From: an uncultured bacterium | GTDB taxonomy: Bacteria; Desulfobacterota; Desulfovibrionia; Desulfovibrionales; Desulfovibrionaceae | Length of the DNA stretch: 9,031 nucleotides | Direction: 5' to 3' | Assembly: GCA_905215675.1 (NCBI GenBank) | Contig: CAJMRA010000074.1 | Span: 1 to 9,031, forward strand | Shown here: piece by piece, positions 1-6,186 of the stretch | How positions within the stretch are numbered: position 1 is the first letter of the stretch | Layout: every line of letters starts with the position of its first letter | Notes under the pieces: model-generated | The model's database searches: none | Told to the model about the DNA's origin: nothing | What the model saw: only the letters and a program-made list of their open reading frames with translations | Position numbers and translations under genes: made by a program

Positions 1-66
1 TTTTCCGCGAAACGACAGGCCGTATGGTTTGAAACGCGCAGCGTTTCAAACTGATATTGCTCTGGA
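1..66 (+). repeat. Multi-hairpin intergenic repeat, copy A1 (left-truncated by window)
   Basis: Right-hand part of the repeat seen complete at 4851-4995. It starts inside hairpin 2 (TTTTCCGCG), continues through the conserved linker AAACGACAGGCCGTATG and ends with hairpin 3: arms 27-37 and 41-51, a perfect 11-bp stem with a 3-nt loop. The boundary sequence TTGCTCTGG follows at 57-65. Compared with copies B and D, one stem pair (35/43) is C-G instead of T-A, a compensatory difference. Copy A2 follows directly, so the two form a head-to-tail pair. Confidence 0.85.
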
Positions 67-200
67 CCGTTCTGCCTTTGAAAAAGGCGGAACGCGAGGC
101 GGCAGCACAGCGCCGCCCGGCCCGAAGTGAGCGGAAAAACCACGCTTTTTCCGCAAAACGACAGGCCGCAGGGTTTGAAACGCAACGCGTCTCACCCTGA
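67..200 (+). repeat. Multi-hairpin intergenic repeat, copy A2 (near complete, diverged)
   Basis: Second unit of a tandem pair downstream of ftsA. Four stems occur in the same order as in copy B: hairpin 0 (68-79 with 83-94, 12 pairs with one G-U), hairpin 1 (98-103 with 112-117), hairpin 2 (131-139 with 146-154, 9 bp) and a degraded hairpin 3 (170-198, with a mismatch and a two-base bulge). The conserved linker AACGACAGGCCG follows hairpin 2. The left end is less like the terminal inverted repeat of copy B. No coding potential is visible. Confidence 0.8.
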
Positions 201-207
201 AAAAGCC

Positions 208-252
208 CTAAAAAAGAGCAGGGCGCGGCAGCACGGGGTCGCGCCCTGCTCT
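208..252 (-). terminator. Intrinsic terminator downstream of ftsA
   Basis: Arms 215-227 and 240-252 form a perfect 13-bp GC-rich stem (AGAGCAGGGCGCG on the plus strand) around a 12-nt loop. In the direction of ftsA transcription the stem is followed by six T residues (215-210). It lies about 95 nt past the ftsA stop. The sequence has the classic Rho-independent form; activity is inferred. Confidence 0.85.
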
Positions 253-268
253 CTCTGTTGAAAACGGC

Positions 269-295
269 TTTTTCCGTACGCTTCGCACGGAAAAA
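269..295. terminator. Possible bidirectional terminator hairpin after ftsA
   Basis: TTTTTCCGT (269-277) pairs with ACGGAAAAA (287-295) and the loop can extend the stem (CG/CG around CTT). Each arm ends in an A/T run, so a U-tract would follow on either strand. It lies about 52 nt past the ftsA stop and ahead of the stronger GC-rich terminator. The stem is AT-rich, so it may be weak. It resembles hairpin 2 of the repeats only in its GGAAAAA/TTTTTCC arms. Confidence 0.5.
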
Positions 296-346
296 AACGG
301 GTCCGAACGGACGCGCCGCCTTCGTTTTCTGTAAAGGATAAACAGA

Positions 347-1585
347 TTATGAAATATCCGCAAACCATTTCTTCATGCGCTTGAGCACGCTCTCGAAAAT
401 CCCGGTCTCATTGCGGGAGGTCGGGAATTTCTTCTGGCCGGACATTTCCTTTTCCGCGCCGTAGCGCAGCAGCCCCACGGCGGTGGAAAACTTCGGATTA
501 TTGACCACATCCTTCAGCCCGCCCACATTGCGCGGATAGCCGATGCGCGTGGACAGGTTGAAAACTTCTTCGCCCAGTTCGCGGCAGCCTTCGATCAGCG
601 ACGCGCCGCCGGTCAGTACGACACCCGCGCCGATCATGTCCTTGTAGCCCGAACGCACGATAATCTGATCCACCAGCCGCAGGATTTCTTCCATGCGCGG
701 TTCGCAGATTTCCGCCAGCACGCGACGCGAAAGGCGGCGCGACTCGCGTCCGCCCACGCTGGGGACCTCGATATACTCGTCGTCGCGCACGAGGTCGGTC
801 AGCGCGCAGCCGTAACGCCGCTTGATGCGCTCGGCCGCGGCCATGGGCGTGCGCAGGCCGAAGGCGATGTCGTTGGAAAGATTCTGTCCCCCCAGCGCCA
901 GCACGGCCGTATGCTTGATGGAGCCGTTGACGAAAATGGCGATGTCGGACGTGCCGCCGCCCAGATCCACCAGCGCCACGCCTATTTCCCGTTCCTCGTC
1001 GGTCAGCACGGCCTTGGCGGACGCCAGGGACTCCAGGGCGATGTCAGAAACTTCCACATCGCTGCGATGACAGGAACGCACGATGTTCTGCGCCGAGGAA
1101 ACCGCGCCGGTCACGATGTGGACCTTCACTTCCAGACGCACGCCGGCCATGCCCAGCGGGTCGGCAATGCCGCGCTGATTGTCCACGATGTATTCCTGCG
1201 GCAGAATATGGATGACCTCGCGATCGGCGGGAATGTTGACGGCCCGCGCGGCATCCAGCGCGCGGTCGATATCGCGCTGCGTCACTTCGCCGCCGCTGAT
1301 GGCGATGACGCCGTGGCTGTTGATGCCGTTGATATGCCCTCCGGCAATACCCACGTACACGGAATGAATTTCGCATCCGGCCATGAGTTCCGCCGCCTCG
1401 ATGGCCGTGCGGATGGAGCGCACCGTCTGCTCGATGTTGACCACCACCCCCTTGCGCATGCCCGCGCAGACGGCGGTCCCGATGCCCACGACCTCCACAA
1501 CGCCGGATTCGGCCAGTTCGCCCACCACGGCGCAAATCTTTGTCGTGCCAATGTCGAGGCCTACAATGAGCTCGGATTTGTTCAT
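347..1585 (-). CDS. ftsA: Cell division protein FtsA (actin-like ring anchor)
   Basis: Actin-like ATPase that anchors FtsZ filaments to the inner face of the membrane and recruits later division proteins. Its 412 residues match the family. Motifs: phosphate-1 GLDIGTTK (9-16); the FtsA-specific 1C (SHS2) subdomain, about 84-165, including the typical HILPQEYIVD (126-135); phosphate-2 DLGGGTSD (207-214); LALGGQNLSND (229-239); and the adenosine motif LTGGASLIEG (324-333). After a polar linker, residues 396-410 (IFESVLKRMKKWFAD) form the C-terminal amphipathic membrane-targeting helix, so the protein is complete. The ATG at 1583-1585 has an AGGGGTGA site ending a few bases upstream, and 59 nt separate it from ftsQ. 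Downstream there is an intrinsic terminator and then repeats, rather than an immediate ftsZ. Confidence 0.97.
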   Translation of the reverse strand: MNKSELIVGLDIGTTKICAVVGELAESGVVEVVGIGTAVCAGMRKGVVVNIEQTVRSIRTAIEAAELMAGCEIHSVYVGIAGGHINGINSHGVIAISGGEVTQRDIDRALDAARAVNIPADREVIHILPQEYIVDNQRGIADPLGMAGVRLEVKVHIVTGAVSSAQNIVRSCHRSDVEVSDIALESLASAKAVLTDEEREIGVALVDLGGGTSDIAIFVNGSIKHTAVLALGGQNLSNDIAFGLRTPMAAAERIKRRYGCALTDLVRDDEYIEVPSVGGRESRRLSRRVLAEICEPRMEEILRLVDQIIVRSGYKDMIGAGVVLTGGASLIEGCRELGEEVFNLSTRIGYPRNVGGLKDVVNNPKFSTAVGLLRYGAEKEMSGQKKFPTSRNETGIFESVLKRMKKWFADIS

Positions 1586-1644
1586 ACATCACCCCTGCGC
1601 CCGTGAGCGAACGCGGAAAGGAACCCGGCGACGCGCCGCCGCGC

Positions 1645-2583
1645 CTACCCCGCCGCCCTGTTCAAGATAACCCATACGCTGTTGTCCGAAGCCCGGACTT
1701 CACGCACATAGCGCAACTCCTGCCGTCGCGCCAGATCGCTGAGCGTCACGCCCAGCCGGGCAATATTGCCGGTCCAGTCGTCCGTGGCAATGGAAAGCCG
1801 CAATTCCCGGTCTTCAAGATAGACTTCAATGCCCTTGGCCGCGCTGACGGAAACCGAGGCGATGGCGCTCGCCTCCACCGGCAGGCCGCCGCTTTGCATG
1901 TCCGTCATCAGACGCGCAAGGTAGGGCAGGGCCGATTCCGTATCCGCTTCAAGATGAAGCGTCGGCAACGACAGAAAGTTTTCACTCTCCACCGGCGCGA
2001 TGATCTCGCCCCGCTCGTTGGCATAATAGAGGGTCTTGTCCTTCTGCACCCAAAAGGACGGCATGCGTTCCTTCAGCCGGATGACGAAACGATCCGGCAG
2101 CAGCCGCTTGACCGAAGCCTCCGCCACCCACGGCGTGGCCCGCAGACGGCGCTCTATGTCGCTGATGCCCACGGCAAGGCAGTTGTCGCCCTCCTTGATG
2201 CCCGCATACTCGAGCACCATATCGCGCGTCAGCCGCACATTGCCGGAAATGTCGATATGACGGGTGGCAAAAAAGCTGCTGGAAGTCGCCTGCCCGTACA
2301 GCCACAGCGACAGACGGCACGCCCCGAACAGCGCGCCCGCGGCAACGGCCAGCAACAGCGCGACGGCCGCAGCCCTGCGCAGTCCGCTCCGCGAACGCGG
2401 CGCGTCCCGGTCCCGCTCCCGCGCCCCGTTGCCGGACGCCTTGCCGCGCAGCCGGAAGATGCCGCCGATCCTGCGCAGAACGCGCCGCAAGCGCCCTTCG
2501 CCTTCGCTGGTCTCCGGACGACGAGCGCTCTTGCGCGTGTAGGCATTGCGCGCCGCACGCTTGTTTTTACCGAACAATGTCAC
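1645..2583 (-). CDS. ftsQ: Cell division protein FtsQ (DivIB family)
   Basis: Bitopic membrane protein that connects early and late divisome parts and in known systems binds FtsB/FtsL. With the GTG start at 2581-2583 it has 312 residues: a basic, Arg-rich cytoplasmic tail (1-70), one membrane helix (about 72-95), a POTRA domain (about 105-174, with HIDISGNVRLTRDMV and PWVAEASVKRLLPDRFVIRL spanning its start and end), and a beta-rich FtsQ domain to about residue 308. The open frame begins at another GTG 54 nt upstream, but the 2583 start is preferred: it forms a GTGA overlap with the murB stop and has AGGA 7 nt upstream, so translation is likely coupled. FtsQ is poorly conserved in sequence; identification rests on topology, the POTRA pattern and its place before ftsA. 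Confidence 0.92.
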   Translation of the reverse strand: MTLFGKNKRAARNAYTRKSARRPETSEGEGRLRRVLRRIGGIFRLRGKASGNGARERDRDAPRSRSGLRRAAAVALLLAVAAGALFGACRLSLWLYGQATSSSFFATRHIDISGNVRLTRDMVLEYAGIKEGDNCLAVGISDIERRLRATPWVAEASVKRLLPDRFVIRLKERMPSFWVQKDKTLYYANERGEIIAPVESENFLSLPTLHLEADTESALPYLARLMTDMQSGGLPVEASAIASVSVSAAKGIEVYLEDRELRLSIATDDWTGNIARLGVTLSDLARRQELRYVREVRASDNSVWVILNRAAG

Positions 2584-3464
2584 AATACTATCCTGACTTC
2601 CAGCTTCAGGGCAATGCCGAAGCGCTGCCGCACGCACGCTGCCGCCTCGTCAATCAGGTCCAGCGCGGCAGCGGCGCTCCCCTTTCCCTCATTGATCAGG
2701 AAATTTGCGTGCATGGAAGAAAAAGCCATTCCTCCCAGACGCCTGCCCCTGAAACCGGCCTCGTCAAGCAGCTTGCCCGCAGACGCGCCGCCGGGCGGAT
2801 TCTTGAAAACACACCCGGCGCTCCAGGCCGTAACTGGCTGTGTAGATTTTTTCTTGAAAATATTGTGACGAAGTAGAGATGTGATGACATTCCTTTTCGT
2901 TCTGGTCAAGCCAAAAGTGGCGGACAAAATCACCGGCGGCAGGAATTCGCCCCGCACGGGCAGTTCACAGGAACGATAACCATAATGAATAGCAATACCA
3001 GGCACTTCTTCCACCCTGCCGTCGCAGCAGACCCGCAGGGAATGCAGGAGGCGGCAGGTCTCGACGCCGAACGATCCCGCGTTCATGGCGACGGCGCCTC
3101 CCACGCTTCCCGGAATGCCCACAAGCCCCTCCAGGCCGCCCAGTTCCTGCGCCGCGCAGAAACGCAGCAAGCGAGGCAGGGGCAGGCCCGCCCCCGCGCG
3201 CACCAGCACGCGCCCGTCGTCTTCGCCGACAATCTCCGGCCCCTCGCAAAAAAGGGGCCGGATCAGGGTCAGCGGCTGCGCCTCGTCGCGGACCAGCAGA
3301 TTGCTGCCCGCGCCGATGACAAAGGGGCGTCCCCCCCAGTGCCGGACGCGTTCGGGCAGGGCCCGCGCGTCCTCCTCGTTTTCCGGCAGCAGCTCCGCCA
3401 GCGCGGGGCCGCCGAGACGCAGGGTCGTCCGTTCGGCCAGCAGCGGTCGCGCAATCTCACGCAT
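2580..3464 (-). CDS. murB: UDP-N-acetylenolpyruvoylglucosamine reductase MurB
   Basis: Cytoplasmic FAD enzyme that uses NADPH to reduce UDP-GlcNAc-enolpyruvate to UDP-MurNAc, the substrate of MurC just upstream. It has 294 residues, the size of the short (type II) MurB class. FAD-domain motifs are TTLRLGGPA (13-21), IGAGSNLLV (50-58) and GLVGIPGSVGGAVAMNAG (113-130). Catalytic region: HYGYRSCEL (160-168) with Tyr163 and Arg164, SAGCVFKNP (215-223), and Glu289 in the C-terminal EVRI. The usual proton-donor serine is Cys218 here, a replacement I recall from other short MurBs. The ATG at 3462-3464 lies inside the end of murC and has a GGAAGGGG site. Codons for residues 188-208 form a strikingly AT-rich patch. 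The stop overlaps the ftsQ GTG start. Confidence 0.96.
   Translation of the reverse strand: MREIARPLLAERTTLRLGGPALAELLPENEEDARALPERVRHWGGRPFVIGAGSNLLVRDEAQPLTLIRPLFCEGPEIVGEDDGRVLVRAGAGLPLPRLLRFCAAQELGGLEGLVGIPGSVGGAVAMNAGSFGVETCRLLHSLRVCCDGRVEEVPGIAIHYGYRSCELPVRGEFLPPVILSATFGLTRTKRNVITSLLRHNIFKKKSTQPVTAWSAGCVFKNPPGGASAGKLLDEAGFRGRRLGGMAFSSMHANFLINEGKGSAAAALDLIDEAAACVRQRFGIALKLEVRIVL
2591..2594 (-). promoter_or_regulatory. Ribosome binding site deciding the ftsQ start
   Basis: AGGA, 7 nt before the GTG at 2581-2583, lies within the last codons of murB. It supports the coupled GTGA start over the GTG 54 nt further upstream. Confidence 0.7.
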
Positions 3465-4830
3465 GGGCGGCCCCTTCCAGGAACAGAGGACCGACGCGGG
3501 TAATGGTTCCCGCGCCCAGCGTCAGCAGCACGTCGCCCGGACGCAGATAGTCCGGCAGGGCCGCCGCCAGTTCGGGAATGGTCCGGTAATAGGCCACGGG
3601 CGTTTCCGACACCTGTCGCATGCCCTGTGCCAGGCTCTCGCCGGAAACGCCGGGAATGGGCTTTTCCGAAGCGGCATAAATCTCCGTCAGCAGCACCTGA
3701 TCCACCGTGTCGAACACCTTGCAGAATTCGCCGAAATGCGCCTGCGTCCGGGAAAAGCGGTGCGGCTGAAAGGCGACCACCAGACGCCGCCCGGGAAACA
3801 CCTGCCGCGCGGTCGCCAGCGTCGCCGCAATTTCCGCCGGATGATGGCCGTAATCGTCGATGACGGTCACGCCGTCGCGTTCCCCCTTGTATTCGAAACG
3901 CCGTCCCACGCCGCCGAACGCCCCCAGACCGCGCGCGCAATCCACAAAGGAGATGTCCGCCGACAGGGCAGCGCCGATGGCCCCGAGCGCGTTCAGGATG
4001 TTGTGCCGTCCCGGCTGGGGCAGGCGCACTTCCCCCAGCTCCTCGTCGTTGTGCCACACGGAAAAGCGGCTGACGGCCCCGCTTTCCAGCGGTACGGCCC
4101 GCAGGGCGTTGTCCGCCGCGAAACCGTAGGTCATCACCGGACGCTTGACGCGCGGCAGCAGCGCGCGCACGCCGGGATCGTCGCCGCACACGACATTGAC
4201 GCCGTAAAAGGGCACATTGTTCATGAAGGCCACAAAGGCGTCGTCAATGGCCTCGCGCGTGCCGTAATGGTCCAGATGATCCGCATCCACGTTGGTCACC
4301 ACGTTGATGATCGGCAGCAGGCAGAGGAAAGAGCCGTCGGACTCGTCGGCCTCGGCGATGAGATAGTCGCCATGCCCCAGATGGGCGTTGGTGCCGTAGG
4401 CATTGAGACGCCCGCCGATGATGACGGTGGGATCGAGCCCGGCGGCGTCGAAAATGGAGGCCGTAAAGGATGTCGTCGTGGTCTTGCCGTGCGTGCCGGC
4501 AATGGCGACGCCCTGCCGCAGGCGCATGAGTTCGGCCAGCATTTCCGCACGGGGAATGATGGCGATGTTGCGGCGACGCGCCTCCGCCACTTCGGGATTG
4601 TCGTCGGCAATGGCCGTGGATTTGACCAGCACCTGCACGTCGCCCACGTTCTCCGCCGCATGTCCCACGGCCACCACGGCGCCGAGAGAGCGCAGGTGCT
4701 TGACCACGGCCGAATCGCTCATGTCCGATCCCGAGACGCTGTACCCGAGATTCAGAAGGACCTCGGCAATGCCGCTCATTCCGGCGCCGCCGATACCGAC
4801 CATATGTATCTTATGGATCTTGTTGTTCAT
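3457..4830 (-). CDS. murC: UDP-N-acetylmuramate--L-alanine ligase MurC
   Basis: First ATP-dependent Mur ligase, joining L-alanine to UDP-MurNAc in the cytoplasm. It has 457 residues, as usual for MurC. N-terminal UDP-binding domain: VGIGGAGMSGIAEVL (11-25). Central ATPase domain: AGTHGKTTTT (111-120), where the His of THGK is typical of MurC, EADESDGSF (160-168) and NVDADHLDHYG (180-190). C-terminal domain: RRFEYKG (310-316), DDYGHHPAEI (325-334), AFQPHRFSRT (353-362) and the terminal LGAGTI (438-443). The ATG at 4828-4830 has an AAGGA site 5 nt upstream. The 3' end overlaps murB by 8 nt. Upstream, 281 bp separate it from murG, and this gap contains a complete multi-hairpin repeat whose end lies only about 20 nt before the start codon. 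Confidence 0.97.
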   Translation of the reverse strand: MNNKIHKIHMVGIGGAGMSGIAEVLLNLGYSVSGSDMSDSAVVKHLRSLGAVVAVGHAAENVGDVQVLVKSTAIADDNPEVAEARRRNIAIIPRAEMLAELMRLRQGVAIAGTHGKTTTTSFTASIFDAAGLDPTVIIGGRLNAYGTNAHLGHGDYLIAEADESDGSFLCLLPIINVVTNVDADHLDHYGTREAIDDAFVAFMNNVPFYGVNVVCGDDPGVRALLPRVKRPVMTYGFAADNALRAVPLESGAVSRFSVWHNDEELGEVRLPQPGRHNILNALGAIGAALSADISFVDCARGLGAFGGVGRRFEYKGERDGVTVIDDYGHHPAEIAATLATARQVFPGRRLVVAFQPHRFSRTQAHFGEFCKVFDTVDQVLLTEIYAASEKPIPGVSGESLAQGMRQVSETPVAYYRTIPELAAALPDYLRPGDVLLTLGAGTITRVGPLFLEGAAHA

Positions 4831-4850
4831 AAGAATCCTTGGAAACGTTA

Positions 4851-4995
4851 GAGCGTTTCAACTTTGAAAAAGGTGAAGCGCGAGGCGGCGGCACAGCGCC
4901 GCCCGGCCAAAAGTGAGCGGAAAAACCGCGTTTTTTCCGCGAAACGACAGGCCGTATGGTTTGAAATGCGAAGCATTTCAAACTAAAAATGCTCT
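4851..4995 (+). repeat. Complete multi-hairpin intergenic repeat, copy B (MITE-like)
   Basis: The best-preserved copy, 145 bp, between murG and murC. Its ends are imperfect inverted repeats: 4851-4870 against 4976-4995, with 15 of 20 bases matching after reversal if the left end is read from the A at 4850 or G at 4851 of AGAGC. Internal structure: hairpin 0 (4853-4865/4869-4881, one A-G mismatch), hairpin 1 (4884-4890/4897-4903, 7 bp), hairpin 2 (4917-4925/4932-4940, 9 bp) and hairpin 3 (4959-4969/4973-4983, perfect 11 bp). No convincing target-site duplication is visible, and there is no transposase. The family is not one I can name. It would be transcribed as part of the murC leader if murG-murC are cotranscribed. 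The remaining gap, 4996-5111, holds only a short CCCGCG/CGCGGG palindrome (5036-5049). Confidence 0.85.
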
Positions 4996-5111
4996 GGAAC
5001 TTTCCGCTTTTGCCGCCGGATCGCACCGCAGCGCTCCCGCGTCCGCGGGAACGGCGTCTTTTCGAGAGTGAACCGGTCGGCGAGCGTCTTCGGGAAAACG
5101 CCGTGCGGGCC

Positions 5112-6182
5112 CTATGCCGCGCCTACGGCGCAAATCTCGCGCAATACGCGCTCCGCCGCATCGGGGCGGGCGTTGCGCAGCGCCGCCGCCGACATGCTTT
5201 CGCGCCGCCGGGCGTCGTCCAGCAACGCCAGCGCCGTGCCCGCGACATCGGCGGATTCCATATCCTTCTGCGCCGTCAGCAGGGCCGCCCCGGCATCGCG
5301 CAGGGCCTCGGCGTTGCGCGTCTGGTGATCGTGCGCCGCAAACGGAAACGGCACCAGCACGGACGGCACGCCCGCGGCGCAGAGTTCGGCCACGCTGGTG
5401 GCTCCGGCCCGGCACAGGGCCAGATCGGCCCAGGCATAGGTCGCGGCCATGTCGTCGATGAAGGCCGTCACGCAGGAGGGATCATAACCGGCCGCCACGT
5501 AGGCGGCGCGCACGGCGGCCTCGTCGGCCCTGCCGGTCTGATGCCGGACTTCCACGCCCGCCGCGCGCAGGCGCGCCGCCTGCCGCGCCATGTATTCATT
5601 GATCGCATGCGCGCCCAGCGAACCGCCCATGATCAGCAGACGCCGCCCGGAAAAATCCCGGGGACGTTCGCCCACGGCCGCCACGGCGGCGCGCACGGGA
5701 TTGCCCGTCAGCACGCTTTTTCCCTGCGGCAGGCCCTCCGATCCCGGCAGGGAGAGGCAAATCCGCCGCGCCAGAAGCGCCAGAAGGCGATTGCTGACCC
5801 CGGCCACGGCATTCTGCTCATGCAGTACGCAGGGAATGCCCAGCAAACGCCCGGCCAGCATGGGCGCAAAGGCCGCATAGCCGCCGAATCCGGCCACGGC
5901 CTGCGGACGAAAGCGCCGCACGATGCCCAGCGCGCGCGCCACGGCCGCCGCCATGCGCGCCGCCGCGCCCGCGGCCCTGAGGCCGCGTCCCACGAAGCCG
6001 CGCACCGGCAGGCCCGCAAATTCCAGTCCGGCGGCCGCGGCAAGGCGGGCTTCCGGGCCGTAATCCGAACCCACAAAAAGGATGCGCGCCCGCGGGCATT
6101 CCCGCCGCAGGGCCTCCGCCACGGCCAGCGCCGGGAAAATATGGCCGCCCGTGCCGCCTGTGGTCAGCAGAAGTCTATCCAT
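5112..6182 (-). CDS. murG: UDP-GlcNAc:lipid I GlcNAc transferase MurG
   Basis: Peripheral enzyme on the inner face of the cytoplasmic membrane. It transfers GlcNAc from UDP-GlcNAc to lipid I, giving lipid II. At 356 residues it has normal family length. N-terminal domain: TTGGTGGHIFPALA (7-20) with His14, GFGGYAAFAP (98-107), HEQNAVAG (121-128) and NPVR (161-164). C-terminal nucleotide-sugar domain: GGSLGAHAIN (186-195), HQTG (214-217), DDM..YAWADL, CRAGATSVAEL (257-267) and VPFPFAAHDHQTRNA (277-291), the expected GT-B donor site. The open frame extends 40 codons upstream inside ftsW, but that segment is not MurG-like. The ATG at 6180-6182 is chosen because MDRLLLTTGG begins the first strand and an AGGGAG site lies 7 nt before it. 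That site overlaps the last codons of ftsW, so translation is probably coupled. Confidence 0.96.
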   Translation of the reverse strand: MDRLLLTTGGTGGHIFPALAVAEALRRECPRARILFVGSDYGPEARLAAAAGLEFAGLPVRGFVGRGLRAAGAAARMAAAVARALGIVRRFRPQAVAGFGGYAAFAPMLAGRLLGIPCVLHEQNAVAGVSNRLLALLARRICLSLPGSEGLPQGKSVLTGNPVRAAVAAVGERPRDFSGRRLLIMGGSLGAHAINEYMARQAARLRAAGVEVRHQTGRADEAAVRAAYVAAGYDPSCVTAFIDDMAATYAWADLALCRAGATSVAELCAAGVPSVLVPFPFAAHDHQTRNAEALRDAGAALLTAQKDMESADVAGTALALLDDARRRESMSAAALRNARPDAAERVLREICAVGAA

Positions 6183-6186
6183 GCGT

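Noticed and set aside
1..200. CRISPR array because of tandem similar units
   Set aside because: Units are about 130-145 bp with internal hairpins, lack uniform short repeats and unique spacers, and recur dispersed in other gaps.
349..384. Plus-strand 11-codon frame (ATG to TGA) with AAAGGA upstream
   Set aside because: Very short, antisense to the ftsA 3' end, with no supporting conservation or promoter visible.
1603..2868. 421-codon plus-strand open frame opposite ftsQ and murB
   Set aside because: Antisense shadow of ftsQ and murB with no family signature. Long plus-strand frames at 911-1606, 4989-6215, 6505-7398 and 7848-8948 were rejected for the same reason.
3085..4851. 588-codon plus-strand open frame opposite murC and murB
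   Set aside because: It is antisense to two certain genes. Its Arg/His/Gly/Ala-rich composition is what a high-GC coding strand gives on its complement. No domain is recognisable.
4931..4985. Promoter-like TTGAAA, 17 nt, CATACG on the minus strand within repeat hairpin 3 and linker
   Set aside because: The -10 box matches the consensus at only three positions, and TTGAAA is an arm of the hairpin. It recurs in copies A1 and D, so mapping of transcript starts could still revive it.
4811..5026. 71-codon minus-strand open frame over repeat copy B
   Set aside because: It is a translation of the repeat; similar peptides (AFQT) arise from copies C and D, but frames and ends differ. It overlaps the murC start and has no sign of selection for protein.
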